From Oscheius tipulae (taxonomy: Eukaryota > Nematoda > Chromadorea > Rhabditida > Rhabditidae), in NCBI GenBank assembly GCA_037178975.1, contig JASJZH010000006.1, positions 3,968,001 through 4,032,000 on the forward strand: a stretch of DNA of 64,000 nt, written 5' to 3'. Position 1 is the first letter of the stretch. Each line of letters opens with the position of its first letter. A program made the position numbers and the translations under genes. A model generated the notes under the pieces. That model was not told the DNA's origin, did no database searches, and saw only the letters and a list, made by a program, of their open reading frames with translations. Positions 1-10,918 of the stretch are shown piece after piece.

Positions 1-631
1 CAGCTAAAAAGGGAAGGGTCAAGTCAGCGATGCATGGAGCGAAGCTAATCTACTTAAAGACAGAATGTAACTATTCCTTTCAAGACACTTCAAGATTTTT
101 TCTCAAACGCGGAAATATGCTTACCATGTGGGGGTAAGCACTTTTGGGGGTGTTCGTCCGAGCTTCAGCCGAGTTAACCCGAAAGCTTCTTTTGTGTCGC
201 TGGGCGGTGCGAGGCCGCCCTCGCGCTGCCGAACCAAGCACAGATTTCACTCCACTTCCTCACAACCCCTGAAGCAATTTGACTCAAGGGGGCATCATCT
301 TTCTAATTACCACAAAGCTTGTTATGTTCTGCTTGTTAGCTTGTTACGTCTCGAAATGGAGTGGGAACACTCATTTTGGTGGTTTCGTTTGTCGTTGGAA
401 CGCCTCGAAACTAAGATTTTACTCCCCTCACGGATGTTGATTGGATAATTTGTCGGATCGTAGACAATGATCCAAAGCAGCGCTGAATAAATACAATAGT
501 GTCAAGCGCGGCGGGCAATGGTGTCAAGAAAGCAAGTCTTTCACCGTCTCCTATTTACCATCATGCGCACATGATGCTCTGTTTTATCCTTTTCATCTCT
601 TACTTACCTCAATACGACTCATTTCAGACCT
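1..631. other. 5' flank, no gene seen
   Basis: No exon with family resemblance was recognised. The last bases contain TTTCAG ending at 627, five bases before the ATG at 632. No coding exon upstream could use that acceptor, so it is a candidate spliced-leader acceptor for the next gene. Confidence 0.5.
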
Positions 632-3600
632 ATGTCCCAAAAAGTCAGCAAATCGGCCGGCTGGAAGTTTCAACCGAAAAAAGCGACAAGTCTCATTGTC
701 TATACGGGAGACTTTTTTGACGAAGCGGATCGTCAAAATCTGAAGGATCTTACAGAACAGGTGCGTGTTTGGGTTTGCGCACCTTTTTCCCATATCCTTG
801 AACATTTTCACAGCCCTGTTGACAAAATCGCCCTCAATTAGTGAGGGGACGGGGCAGCCAGTTCGATGTGTTCATTTTTGAGGACTGTTCCTGTCTTTAA
901 GCACAGTAGCGGCGCTCCATCCTCTCCGATAATCACAAGGGCAAAGCATTTCTAGCCGAACGTTTCGCGGCATATTACGCTAAAACAAACAGTATTCAGT
1001 TAAACACCACACTATAACAAGAACGCTTTTTCAGCTCCAAGACTCTGACACAGAGGACATCAGTTCATTCCTTCGGGTTGTGCCACCAGTTGACCAGCTC
1101 ATCCAGCAAATTCCTTTCAGTCTGGGCTTGTTGGAAACCTTGTACCTCAAATGTGAACTTGTAAGATGTTCCCTATTCACGCGATGTCTTTCTGTGCGCT
1201 CCGATGAAGGAACCTCATACAAAATTCTTTTATGTGACCGGGTGTTAAATTTCTCGCAGAGCGCGAGCGAGCCGCCAGGGAAAGCAGCTCTGGCAAGTTG
1301 GACATTCGATCGGTTCGGTCGGCGATGGTCACAAAAACAGCTAGCCTGCATGGCGGATTATTTAGTCTTTCAGGCATATGTTGAGGGAAAAATTGAATTT
1401 CCGAAGGCCATGCTAAGTTGTGAGCAGCTTTTCTGTCAACTTCTCTGGTGGTCAGCTTACTCCGAACAGAAGAACCTGAACGCCTGCCTGAACAAACGAA
1501 TTCCGACTCTCCAAGTAGGTTTATGATTATCTCAAAGGACAGATTGCATGTTCGGCCTTGAAAATAATGGGATCAGCGGTATTTAGTGTTTCGGAGGATG
1601 CATTCAAATCTCGTCTTTTGACTATGCCCAGACAGCAATCACTCGCGATTGTATTGCAAATAAGATGAAGGCGCTTTTCCAGTTGGCCGAAATCATAAGC
1701 TTGACTTTTCTGTGGATCGAGTTTATGTTGGAAGCAACTTTTTTTTAGGAACTTGAACGCCCAGTTGCCTCCATTCTTCAAGTACTTAACAGGAACTTTC
1801 CTGGACTGGTTGAGAGAGCACAAGCTGACAGAGCTCAACTGGCTGCCTGTCTTGAAAGTCTCGGATGTCATGGACTGGTCAACTGCTCGTCTGGACTCAT
1901 TCGGTTTGAAGAAATAAACATCGGATATATTTCTTTTCAGAATGTCAGATGCTGTCCACCACGAAGTCCTCCGCCACTCCGAAAGGATAAAAACAGTTGC
2001 TGTGAAGGTCAAAGAGCTCAGCGACACAAAAAGTACAATCGACGAGAGCACATTTACGAGCCATTTTAGAAGCTGTTGACCCCTCTACGGCAAGTCATCA
2101 AAGACAAATGAGTCTGAAGCTATCGGAAGTGTTCGAAAGACTAAAACTCAACGAATGCATAGAATGCTCTTTGGAAGAGGCCATAAACAACGCTCATGTA
2201 GGTTGCACCAATATGGTCATCTTCAGAGTTTTTAGCTCAACTCACTTCTGCGAATAGTCAGGAAAAGAGTTGCATCTGATCGTCTTCTCATTGGACTTTT
2301 TAATGCATTCACTAGATCTGCACCAGATGATTTCGGATTTGAACAATTGGATCCTATTGTGGCAAAGCTCATCGTGGTTTTTAACAATGCATACGATAAA
2401 GTATAGATTTTTTTAATCATTAAACACATTCGTTTAGCTACTGTCAATGTGTCCTACCGGCGACTGTGATTCTGGATGTTTCGGAGACAGTTCAACTGAA
2501 GGAAGACGTAGCTTAGATGAAACAATAGCCGATAGTCCTGAAAGAAGAAGTGTGATTTTTCCGCTATTCCTCAAATTCATCTTTTAGGATCATCTGGCAG
2601 AGATTCAGGAAAGGCGGATTCATTAAGAAGGAAAAAAGAAAACGGAAAAGCTGCACCCAAAAGTTATTTCACATTGTGAATAGAGTAAAATAAGCTTCAG
2701 CAAGCCCACTTGGAAGACGTTTTCGAGGAAAAAGACCAGCACATCACTCTTCCCTGAAAGATCTGAATATGCCAGGATCGCTAAAAATGAGTGTGGCTCG
2801 AAGTCTCGGAAACATAGGTAGACAAAAACCTTCATCTCTCCTATGCCCGTTTCAGTGAACGATGCAAAGGAACAGATCGAGGCAAAAAACGTGTTTCGCT
2901 CAACGCAATCCCTCGCAAATAACGAAAATGAGGATGTCCAGACAGAGTGTCGCCTACAGCGATTGCATGTGGTGTAAAATTTGTGCTATAAGTAACAGTC
3001 GTTCAGATATCTCATCTTAAAAACGAACTGAGTAGAGCCCATAAACAAGTTCAGCATCTGCAAGCAGGGAATAACAAGTACGATAACTACTTCCAGAAAA
3101 GTCATTATAGTTTTAGTCTCTTCCCTGCTCCGGACTATCCAAACGCTTCAAGCTACTATAACACTTCCTCCAAAGAAGATATTATAAAGCTTTTGGGGAA
3201 GTATGTTTAATTTTATTGCCCTTTTGCAGTGCTTACTTTAGATTTTCGGAACTGTACATACGGGCCAGACACGATATCCAGTCAGCTCTGAACAGTTTGC
3301 CAGAGTTTGCTGGTTCCGAAGAACTGCAACAGAAAACAGTTCTCAGCTGTGCAGTCGTGAGTTCTCCGTCACAAGTATACCATCTCCATTTTAGTTGACA
3401 TATCGTTCAGTAGTCGATTGTGTCCAAAGAAAACGGGAAAGGATTTGGGATATCATCCAAGAAGGTAGGGTTTCGAGAAAAAAAGGGACAATGTTTCTCT
3501 AGGAGAAGCAAGAGAGCAATGCGATGATTCTGAAGAACTTGACTTTGCTCTCTACAGGCACATGTATCGTCGTGCAAAATCACAACATGGCATGCAAAAT

Positions 3601-3982
3601 GCGAAGGTCAGCAGTATGCTTCCTCTCAAATTGGGCACTTTCTAGGAAGTCACTTCGCAAATTTGGAAAACACTCTATGATTTCCCCTCCCTGAAAACTT
3701 GTACGATTTTCAACCGTTTTGTACTCGAATGCTGTGATCTTGCTTGGGATATTGTGGCTGGTGTTGAGGGTAGAAAACCAAGGTAACAAAGTTTTTTTTC
3801 CCGAGTTCAACCAATTGCTCAGGTTACGCCTCGAATACGAAGCAGTTCTGTACGACACATCCAGACATAGCCGTTCCAACGACTCTGCACACGGGAATGA
3901 AGTTCGCCAAGTTCTATGGCCTGCTCTTATAGACACTGCGACAGAAAAATGCCTTCTTAAAGCGGTCGTCTTGACCAATTAA
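632..3982 (+). CDS. Mitochondria-eating protein (Mieap/SPATA18)-like protein
   Basis: A multi-exon gene whose C-terminal exons resemble the Mieap C-terminal domain. They contain RFSELYIRARHDIQSALNSL (about 3240-3300), then a helical stretch including YRSVVDCVQRKRERIWDII, then CCDLAWDIVAG, and near the end VRQVLWPALI. These align in order with vertebrate Mieap, which has RFSDLY near the domain start and a VWPALM-like segment near its end. Upstream exons encode an N-terminal segment beginning MSQKVSKSAGWKF, a charged helical middle and a Ser/Arg-rich linker. Mieap acts at mitochondria in quality control; applying that role here is inference from homology. The start at 632 follows a candidate trans-splice acceptor. 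Exon borders between 840 and 2240 are least certain. The stop at 3980-3982 could be replaced by a further tail exon at about 4010. Confidence 0.6.
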
Positions 3983-5492
3983 TGACTTCCTTTAATAATA
4001 TATTCTAAAGGATCACAAGTATCTTCACCACCTAACAACCAATGTAGGAAAGGACCTCTGTCTCGAAAGACAAAGACTCTTCTTTACCTTGTTATGAAGA
4101 AGCTGAAAAATTGGACAAGTAAGCATGAAATGTTAATAAGCTATTGCTTGTTGTCGTTGCGTGACTAAATTGTCTTAACAACCGCTAACAGACTTCTTAT
4201 ACCTCACCTGTTGAATATTTTATTCAATTCGAAGAAGCGACGTCAACTGGTATATCCCCTTTCCTATATTTGAGGGCACTTCCCTCTATGGTCTTATATA
4301 ATTCTGCCGTTTCCACTGACTCCACCCACACAGTGGAACTTTTTCGTGCCTCACCCACATTGCTTAATTTCACATTTCACTGTTACTCATTGATCCTACT
4401 TGTCTCATACTACAGAAACTACAGTCACAGTTTATGAGTTGTAGTCAATCCTGACAGAACTCGACGTCACGACATTTTGCTTTTGTCGTATTTATATTTA
4501 CAGCCAATTTAGTGATACCAGTAATCACGAGCAGTTTAATGGAAATATATTATTTGTCGGAACATTAGACTACCTCCGCATTTCATCTAGTGTGTCTGCA
4601 CTTGAAGTTCGTGTCTGCAGGAAATGACTTCAAGCTCATTAGGCAATGGAACCCTCTCTTTGTTGCATACAAATGACTCACCTTTATTGAACTGTTCGTC
4701 TTTTCTTCCTACGTTTGAATTAGCTTTCTCAAGCGTTTTACAACATATATTGTACGCTTTCAAGGTTCATCCGATCTTTCAAATTCTCCGAACCGTGCGA
4801 GTTTCTTGTTACTTTTAAGTTTCCGCTTCCTGCTGCAGTGTTCGTTTTCGTAAGAGAATTATTTAGATCAGCCGCTTGTCGCTTGTACTACCAAAATTGG
4901 TTAGCCTAATAAAATCGCAAACACGAACCGTCTATATGCCCACAAACTTACCTTTTGTTTTGTACTTGCAGAACTTTAACCTATGCAAAAAGCGTTTCAC
5001 ATCATGGGTGCGACAAAAAACTTGAATGACACTCGAAATTCACGGAACAATGGCAGTTTGACGCATTGCCCAGCGATCGCGAGCTTCTCGTCGTATGAAT
5101 AAGTTTTGAGACGACGACTACGTCTGATGGCTCACTTCACTCCTATTTCGATTGTGTTTTATACTCAGCTGCGAAGTAATTCTGATGAACAGTCTTCCCC
5201 ACATCGTTAGTCTTGCAGCTGTCCAAGAGATCAACCCAATTCGTGCATAGAGGCAAAAACATTGCTCACGACATTCCGGAAAAGATAGCAAAAAAGTGAT
5301 GCAAGCTCGGGACCACCCGTGTGAAAAACTTCTTTCAATTTTTGAAACAGATTGCTCCAGCCTGCTGACATTAATAGCTTAACAGAACTTCTTCCTTGCC
5401 AGTTGGTCTTATTTAGCCTGTGTTGGCTCTTACTTCTCTCAATTGCTTCCATCCAATCACTCCAAGAGGTCATAAGAGAACCCATTTTTGAA
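3983..5492. other. intergenic, no supported gene
   Basis: Mostly AT-rich. A 64-codon open frame at 4624-4818 (+) begins MTSSSLGNGTLSLL and has hydrophobic patches, but no following exon continues it. Minus-strand open frame 5231-5485 has no family resemblance. Confidence 0.4.
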
Positions 5493-5831
5493 TTACGTTG
5501 ACATCAAACCCTCAAGTTCTAGTATTAGGGGCTCGATGTAGACATCAGACGCGGAGTTGACGAGTTGGTACTTCATTCCCGAGAAACATCATTTATTCGT
5601 GAAACTTACGTGCATTTGCTTCCGTCTTGGTGTTATTAAAGCGGACCTTTTCTCATTAGAAAGGTCTACCGGAATCTGATTGGTTGCAGCAGAACTCATA
5701 AGAGGGTCGGAACGCCGAGCTTGGTACTCGGAGTTCTTCCAATTAATTACTTTTTTGTGGTGTCTCCATGCCCCCGGGACAAGTAATGATGACATATAAG
5801 GGCTTGATCCTTCCCCAAGACTCACAACCAC
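5493..5831 (-). CDS. Tentative two-exon protein of unknown function, divergent from flp-7
   Basis: Two open segments on the minus strand join cleanly. Exon 5610-5831 (74 codons from an ATG) ends at a strong donor, CAC followed by gtaagt. A 39-nt intron (5571-5609) then leads to exon 5493-5570, which stays in phase and ends YIEPLILELEGLMST, stop. The join gives about 99 residues containing NQIPVDLSNEKRSALITPRR. The intron length matches its neighbours and the translation looks protein-like, but I recognise no family. An upstream exon is possible because no promoter-side start signal was seen. The reading lies head-to-head with flp-7. It could be a chance open frame. Confidence 0.35.
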
Positions 5832-5928
5832 TTCTCAGGCGTCACTTGGGTAATCGAGTTCTATAACCAACACTTGAAGACAGAATTACTCCCCTCTTCC
5901 CGTCATATCTCATACCCCATGAGTTCTC

Positions 5929-5936
5929 TATATAAA
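5929..5936 (+). promoter_or_regulatory. TATA-box-like element upstream of flp-7
   Basis: TATATAAA lies about 170 bases before the flp-7 start codon in otherwise non-coding sequence. The position suits a core promoter if the 5' UTR is long. No transcription start can be read from sequence alone. Confidence 0.4.
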
Positions 5937-6108
5937 CTCCCTTATTCGCATCCTTTTCCTCCCATGTCAAGGGGTATCGCCACCGCCCCCAAACTGTCAT
6001 TTAGCCTGAAAGCTGTTTTTTGTTTTCATAACTACCGGTCTCGATGCTCCACCTCTCTTCCATCAAAGTTATTCCGTCTACACCTTGCATATCTCTTCAA
6101 TCCCTGCA

Positions 6109-6734
6109 ATGCCAAACAACTTACAGGTCCTCATGCAACGGTTCCTACTGGTGTGTCTTGTTTTGGCTGTTTCCGCCTGTCTCTCCCAAGAAGAACCTCT
6201 ACAGGATGTGACCTACGAGGATATGGAAGACGACTCAATCTTGGAGAACAATGAAGAGTGAGCTCACTTTTCAGACAAACCTGTTTTCCGTCCAAATTAC
6301 AATCGCAAATTGAATTTGTACATGATTTACGTCCAATTAGGAAACGTTACCAGGAAACGAGCACCAATGGATCGTTCAACAATGGTGAGGTTCGGACGTT
6401 CACCAATGGACCGCTCCAGCATGGTTAGATTCGGTAAACGTGCTCCCATGGATCGCTCTTCCATGGTACGATTCGGGAAGAGAGCACCCATGGATAGGTC
6501 GAGTATGGTTCGGTGAGCCCTTTATTGAAATAGGTGAGAAACAAAGTTCATTGCAGTTTTGGACGAACTCCAATGGACCGCTCCAGCATGGTCAGGTTTG
6601 GCAAACGCGCTCCCATGGATCGTTCATCTATGGTTAGGTATGGAGCACATAACCATTACTAGAACTCACAATTGTATTTCAGATTTGGCAAAAGAGCACC
6701 AATGGACCGTTCCTCTATGGTACGCTTCGGCTAA
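6109..6734 (+). CDS. flp-7: FMRFamide-like neuropeptide precursor, FLP-7 type
   Basis: Four exons: 6109-6257, 6354-6512, 6557-6637 and 6683-6734. The first encodes a signal peptide (MQRFLLVCLVLAVSACLSQ; ATG at 6109 or 6133) and an acidic spacer. The others encode seven tandem peptides: APMDRSTMVRFG, SPMDRSSMVRFG, TPMDRSSMVRFG and four copies of APMDRSSMVRFG. They are separated by KR, or by a single R after copies 1 and 4. Each ends in Gly for C-terminal amidation, and the last runs straight to the stop codon. C. elegans FLP-7 peptides have the same (S/T)PM..S.MVRFG form, which fixes the family. The peptides are expected to be cleaved in dense-core vesicles and to act on G-protein-coupled receptors. 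All three introns are in phase 2. Confidence 0.95.
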
Positions 6735-6811
6735 GGAGCGAGACAGACATGCTCGAAGGAGAGAATCTGGCTGTAGTGAGGACCATTCAACGGTAATATC
6801 AGCATGATCTC

Positions 6812-6817
6812 AATAAA
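6812..6817 (+). terminator. flp-7 polyadenylation signal
   Basis: AATAAA lies 78 bases after the flp-7 stop codon. Confidence 0.6.
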
Positions 6818-7821
6818 CTTGTTATAATATCTGAAGCAGGACTGAAATGTGCCTAATTGACAGAATCGGTTTGTCTTTGTGTGGATAGCTCTGTTTGTGT
6901 CTAGGATCAGGGAAGCGACTGTTTTTATCGGAGACACGGGCGCACGCTCGGGACGTGACCGTAGTGATACAAAACGAGGGCGGATTAGAGCTGAAAAAGT
7001 TTGAGAAGATGATTCAATTGAGTCATGCAGAATACACATCGAGTCATGCATCTCAACTTGAACTCTGTGCGAACATCAATCGTCTCAGTGGTCATCTATG
7101 AGTACATTATCTACTGCATCGGAAAACCACAACCTTGTGCATATGACATAAAGGAACACACTTGTAGAAGATAACGAACGCATCATAATGTATGTCACGA
7201 ACAGGATGTCTTCCAGAGACCAACTATGAAATAGAATTTTTGCTTGAAATCATATGGGAAAATCGATCAATGGTAGAATGTGAATTGTGAAAGTTTGGTG
7301 TATATTTCCAAGATCAAATTTTTGTATCCTATACAGCCTATTAAACTGGGATACGATAGTGTACTTACAGCTATCGAAAACAATATAACCTTGATATGAA
7401 AATGTATGTAACTTTAATGCGGGTGAAACTTTGAATCTTGCAAATGTCGTCTTCGATAAAGCTGCTACTTACGCCAAAGTTTACCAGTTTAACGGTTTTG
7501 TGAAGCAAGTAGCCAGACAGACCGTGTCTTGTTGCCCATTATTGACAAAAGAAAAAACAACCAAAAAGGTACAGTTGAGTCTGTTTCGAGGGAAAAAGCA
7601 TTGAATACCGAGAGACGCAGACTTGAGGGAGTTGCAAACCCTGTAAGCCGTGGACGCGCTGTGGGTATACAAGAGGCACTGACCGCCTACTAGCAGGGGT
7701 CAGTTGCTCGTCCTCGCTCGGCGAGGTCCAACCTCGAGGGTTGAATTCCTCCAATATTTTCACCCGAGCGTCAACTTCTATACTCTTTCAGCTATATTTC
7801 TTTCATCATTTTTGTTTTCAG
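6818..7821. other. intergenic between flp-7 and the carotenoid oxygenase
   Basis: No supported gene. The final bases are a pyrimidine-rich tract ending TTTTGTTTTCAG immediately before the next ATG, a candidate spliced-leader acceptor. Confidence 0.5.
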
Positions 7822-10800
7822 ATGAGGTGGTTGGCCTTTATACTACCTTTAGCTCTTGGCCAGTCTTTCGAAAAGTCCCATCTCGGATTTCCCGAATCAT
7901 GGGACGGCGACAAGTACAAAGAGCTTTACTGTCCCAGCAAAAACATCCCAAAATTCCTTGGTATAAGAACTGTTTTCTTGATTTTACAAGAGTCCAGATG
8001 GATATTTCCTTTGCCAGCTTTCTGCCTCCTATGGTAACCAGTCTGCACCTGTAGGACAGAAACTTAACCATATGATAGATGCCATTGGAGCAGTTGGCGC
8101 CTTCCACATTAGCAATGGACAGGTTTCAACTTGCCTCCTTAGAAAAACAAAATTACAGGTGGTATTCTCTTCTCAATACTATCCAGCCCGCCCCTACAAG
8201 ATCTGGGAATTCTATGACAGAAACATGTCCAAATCATCAGTCCCATGGGCTGGATGGTCTGACTACAACCTTACTGCCATGTCGCGATGGGACCAAGTAA
8301 AAACAGCTGATACTTTTGCTAAAAAGTACATTCAGATTCCGTCCAATCCTGATTCTGCTCGATTCCATCCCAACCTTGACTTCTGGAAGGTCGGAAACAG
8401 AATTATTGCCGGAACTGAAGCTCCTTACTGGGTCGGGTACGAGTTTGATGTAGTTAATTATCTTTCCGCTGTAACAAACTTAAATTATAGCCAAGGACAC
8501 TGAACAAGTTCAAGCTGTTTCCCTTCACGGAGCAGAACGACGTCTTCCAGGCCCCACGTCCCTCGATGATTCCAATTTCTATGGCTATTCACGAAAGAAA
8601 CGATGCTGATGGAACTATTTGGGGATCGTTTTCAGCCATGAACTTTGAAGAGCAGCGCTTTTACCAGGTCTGTAGTTTTTATGTTTTTCTCTCCTTAGCG
8701 CACTGAGTGCGATTCATTCGCGCCTAAACTTTTGAATGGTCTACTGTGACCAGTAGGCAAACATCTTACGAGCCAGTACAAATGGTGGACACACGAAACA
8801 ATCTGGAAAGGCTCGGAAGTTAAGCAACTAAGGCGAAGACCAAAATGTAGCTATCTTTTTCTCATTTCTTAATTTAGGGTATTTTCACTGTCGACAAAAA
8901 TGGAGTTAGAAAGGTGGTCGGTCTTCACGATTACGGAGTCTGGGATACGAACGCTTGTGGATCCAACGACGAGTACATCGGTCAGTTTCGGCACACAAAA
9001 AGAGACACCTTATTGTTTAACATACAGCTAGAGTCATTGGAAAGTGCTAGACGTGACCCGACGTGACAATTGTATCTCAGCTAGGGGCTCGAAGTAGCTA
9101 GTTAAGCGCGTGCCCAAACAAGGCAGGTGCGCATTAAGCAGACGTGCAAACTTTCGCGCGCGGATTAGGTAATGAGGAATTATTTTGATCGTACTATCGC
9201 TGAGAGCATCCAAGTGTTTGACCTTAGGTGACAAGACCCTTCTACCCGGATACATCCACTCAATTACTTCTACCGAGAACTTCATTGTCCTGCCAATCAC
9301 ATCGCTTCTTATCAACCCATGCAAGTTCAAGGAGCCTCCGATGAGCAACATCCGCTCTGCTATTCAGAAGGGCGGTCTTTGGGGAATGGATTTCTATGAT
9401 ATGGTTCCAATGAGGTAGGCCTATCATGTTTCTGTTGAGCATCATTTCAGATTCCTCATTTTTAACAAGAAAACTGGAGAGTTCTCGACACAGAAGCCTT
9501 TGGAAGTCTTTCCATCTATGTTTGTCACTCATCAGTTGAATGCCTTTGAGAGTCCTGATGGCAACATTGTTGCTGATATGGTAGCCTCAAACCAGTCATT
9601 ATGCATAAGTATTTCAGGTGGTCTATGACTCTCATGACCCATATGTGAAATACTTCTATACCGACTTCCTCACCTCTCAACTGTATCCTAGCACGGCTAG
9701 AATTCTCCGCTTCACTCTTGATGCTCGTCAACAACGTGTTATGTACAACTATCTCATTCCCCAGGAAACTATTGCTGGAGACTTCCCTCAAATCAACCAC
9801 AAGTACGAGCAGAAACCATACCAGTGGGCCTATATGGTTGAGCATCCGTTCGCTTCTGACAACAGAATTATCAAGGTTCTGTCATTTACAATCCTTTTTG
9901 ATATTATCATTCAGATCAATGTTGACGAGCCTAATGGCTCCCGTAACAAGATTTTCAAGCCTGATGCACAACTGTCACTTCATGAGCCATGGTTCGTGCC
10001 TAAGCCAGACAGTCGAAAGGAGGATGATGGTGTTCTTCTTATCCGCGCTCTCGACGTGAATGAAAACAAGGGAGTTCTGCTAGTTATCGATGCCGAGAAG
10101 ATGGTGGAAATTGGAAGAGCCTACGTCCCGATTTCTATCCCGTTCGGATTCCACAACCGCTACTTCACCAAAAGTGATCTTGGGCTCCCTGAAGGCTATC
10201 AAATGAGCCTGCCTGGACAGTTCAGACCTGCTGAAAAAAAGGTACGCATCACTTTGATAGAAGTGCGACAAACCTATTTAGATGGGATTCGCAACTCTTC
10301 CTCTTCGTAAGTTTACGGCTGCACCTCCTGTCACCACCACTACAACTATAACCACCACCCAGACTACCACATCGACTGCCTCGACAACACCTTCCCACTC
10401 GCCTTCGACAAACGAACGTCCTGAAACAGTCACCACACAGAAATGGGTGCCCCCGAGCAGCACTACCTTCAAGACGATCAGCAGTTTGTAACATTGCATC
10501 CAAAATTTAATCCAATTTAGCTACACCTGCAACCACCACCACGCCAAAGGTTCCAAGATGGTGGCCACTTGCGCCGACTGCCACAGAGGTTCCTTGGTGG
10601 CAGAAAGTTCAGCTGGGAAAGAACACTCTTCCTCCTCTCTTCCCCACCAGTACCAATGTCAACAAGCCTGCTACCAAGACTGTCACTGCTCCAGAATCTT
10701 CCTCAAACTCTCTGCAATCCAACAGCACGACTGGTGCAGTAGGGTCAATGGATGATTTGTATGAGCAGACCTTGGACTCACTGTGTACTTGGTTACCTAA

Positions 10801-10918
10801 AGTTTTCACTTCAATTTCCGCCGAAATATGCCTTCTACAAGGAAAGAAAGCTGCCAAGTAGGTCATTTGTTTTGACTCCTCTATCGTGTCTGGCTTCTTA
10901 ACCAGATTCAATGCTTAA
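7822..10918 (+). CDS. Carotenoid oxygenase (BCO/RPE65 family) with a Thr/Ser-rich C-terminal extension
   Basis: Twelve exons by eye: 7822-7960, 7998-8122, 8159-8449, 8491-8667, 8878-8980, 9228-9414, 9451-9580, 9618-9875, 9915-10241, 10282-10483, 10521-10857 and 10906-10918. The start gives a signal-peptide-like MRWLAFILPLALGQ. The iron-binding histidines of the family can each be placed: ISMAIHERND, LPGYIHSITSTENFIVLP, FVTHQLNAFESPDGNIVADM and IPFGFHNRYF. The family cleaves carotenoids or isomerises retinoids with non-haem Fe(II). The nearest C. elegans relatives are the bcmo genes. After the catalytic domain come about 170 extra residues rich in Thr, Ser and Pro (many TTT runs), then a cysteine-containing end, LYEQTLDSLCTWLPKV. 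The final intron is inferred; without it the stop is at 10859-10861. Confidence 0.93.
8812..8828 (+). other. 5S-rRNA-like motif inside an intron
   Basis: CTCGGAAGTTAAGCAAC lies in the fourth intron of the carotenoid oxygenase gene (8668-8877). It matches the strongly conserved internal segment of eukaryotic 5S rRNA. About 45 bases upstream is CTTACGAGCC, faintly like a 5S 5' end. The rest does not match well, so this is at best a decayed 5S fragment or 5S-derived retroelement head. Confidence 0.3.

Noticed and set aside
4624-4818. 64-codon frame with hydrophobic patches, considered as a first exon of a membrane protein
   Set aside because: No downstream exon continues it and the end has no convincing donor.
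5830-5870. ATTACCCAAGT on the minus strand, matching 11 bases of the SL1 spliced leader
   Set aside because: The rest of the leader is missing, there is no GTAAAC-type donor after it, and no Sm site; most likely coincidence.
5874-6254. 126-codon plus-strand frame overlapping the flp-7 signal peptide exon
   Set aside because: The other frame encodes a clear signal peptide that splices in phase to the FLP-7 repeats.
7660-7750. Structured, GC-rich stretch (CTCGGCGAGGTCCAACCTCGAGGG) suggesting a tRNA or other RNA gene
   Set aside because: It has a hairpin but no A and B box pair and no cloverleaf.
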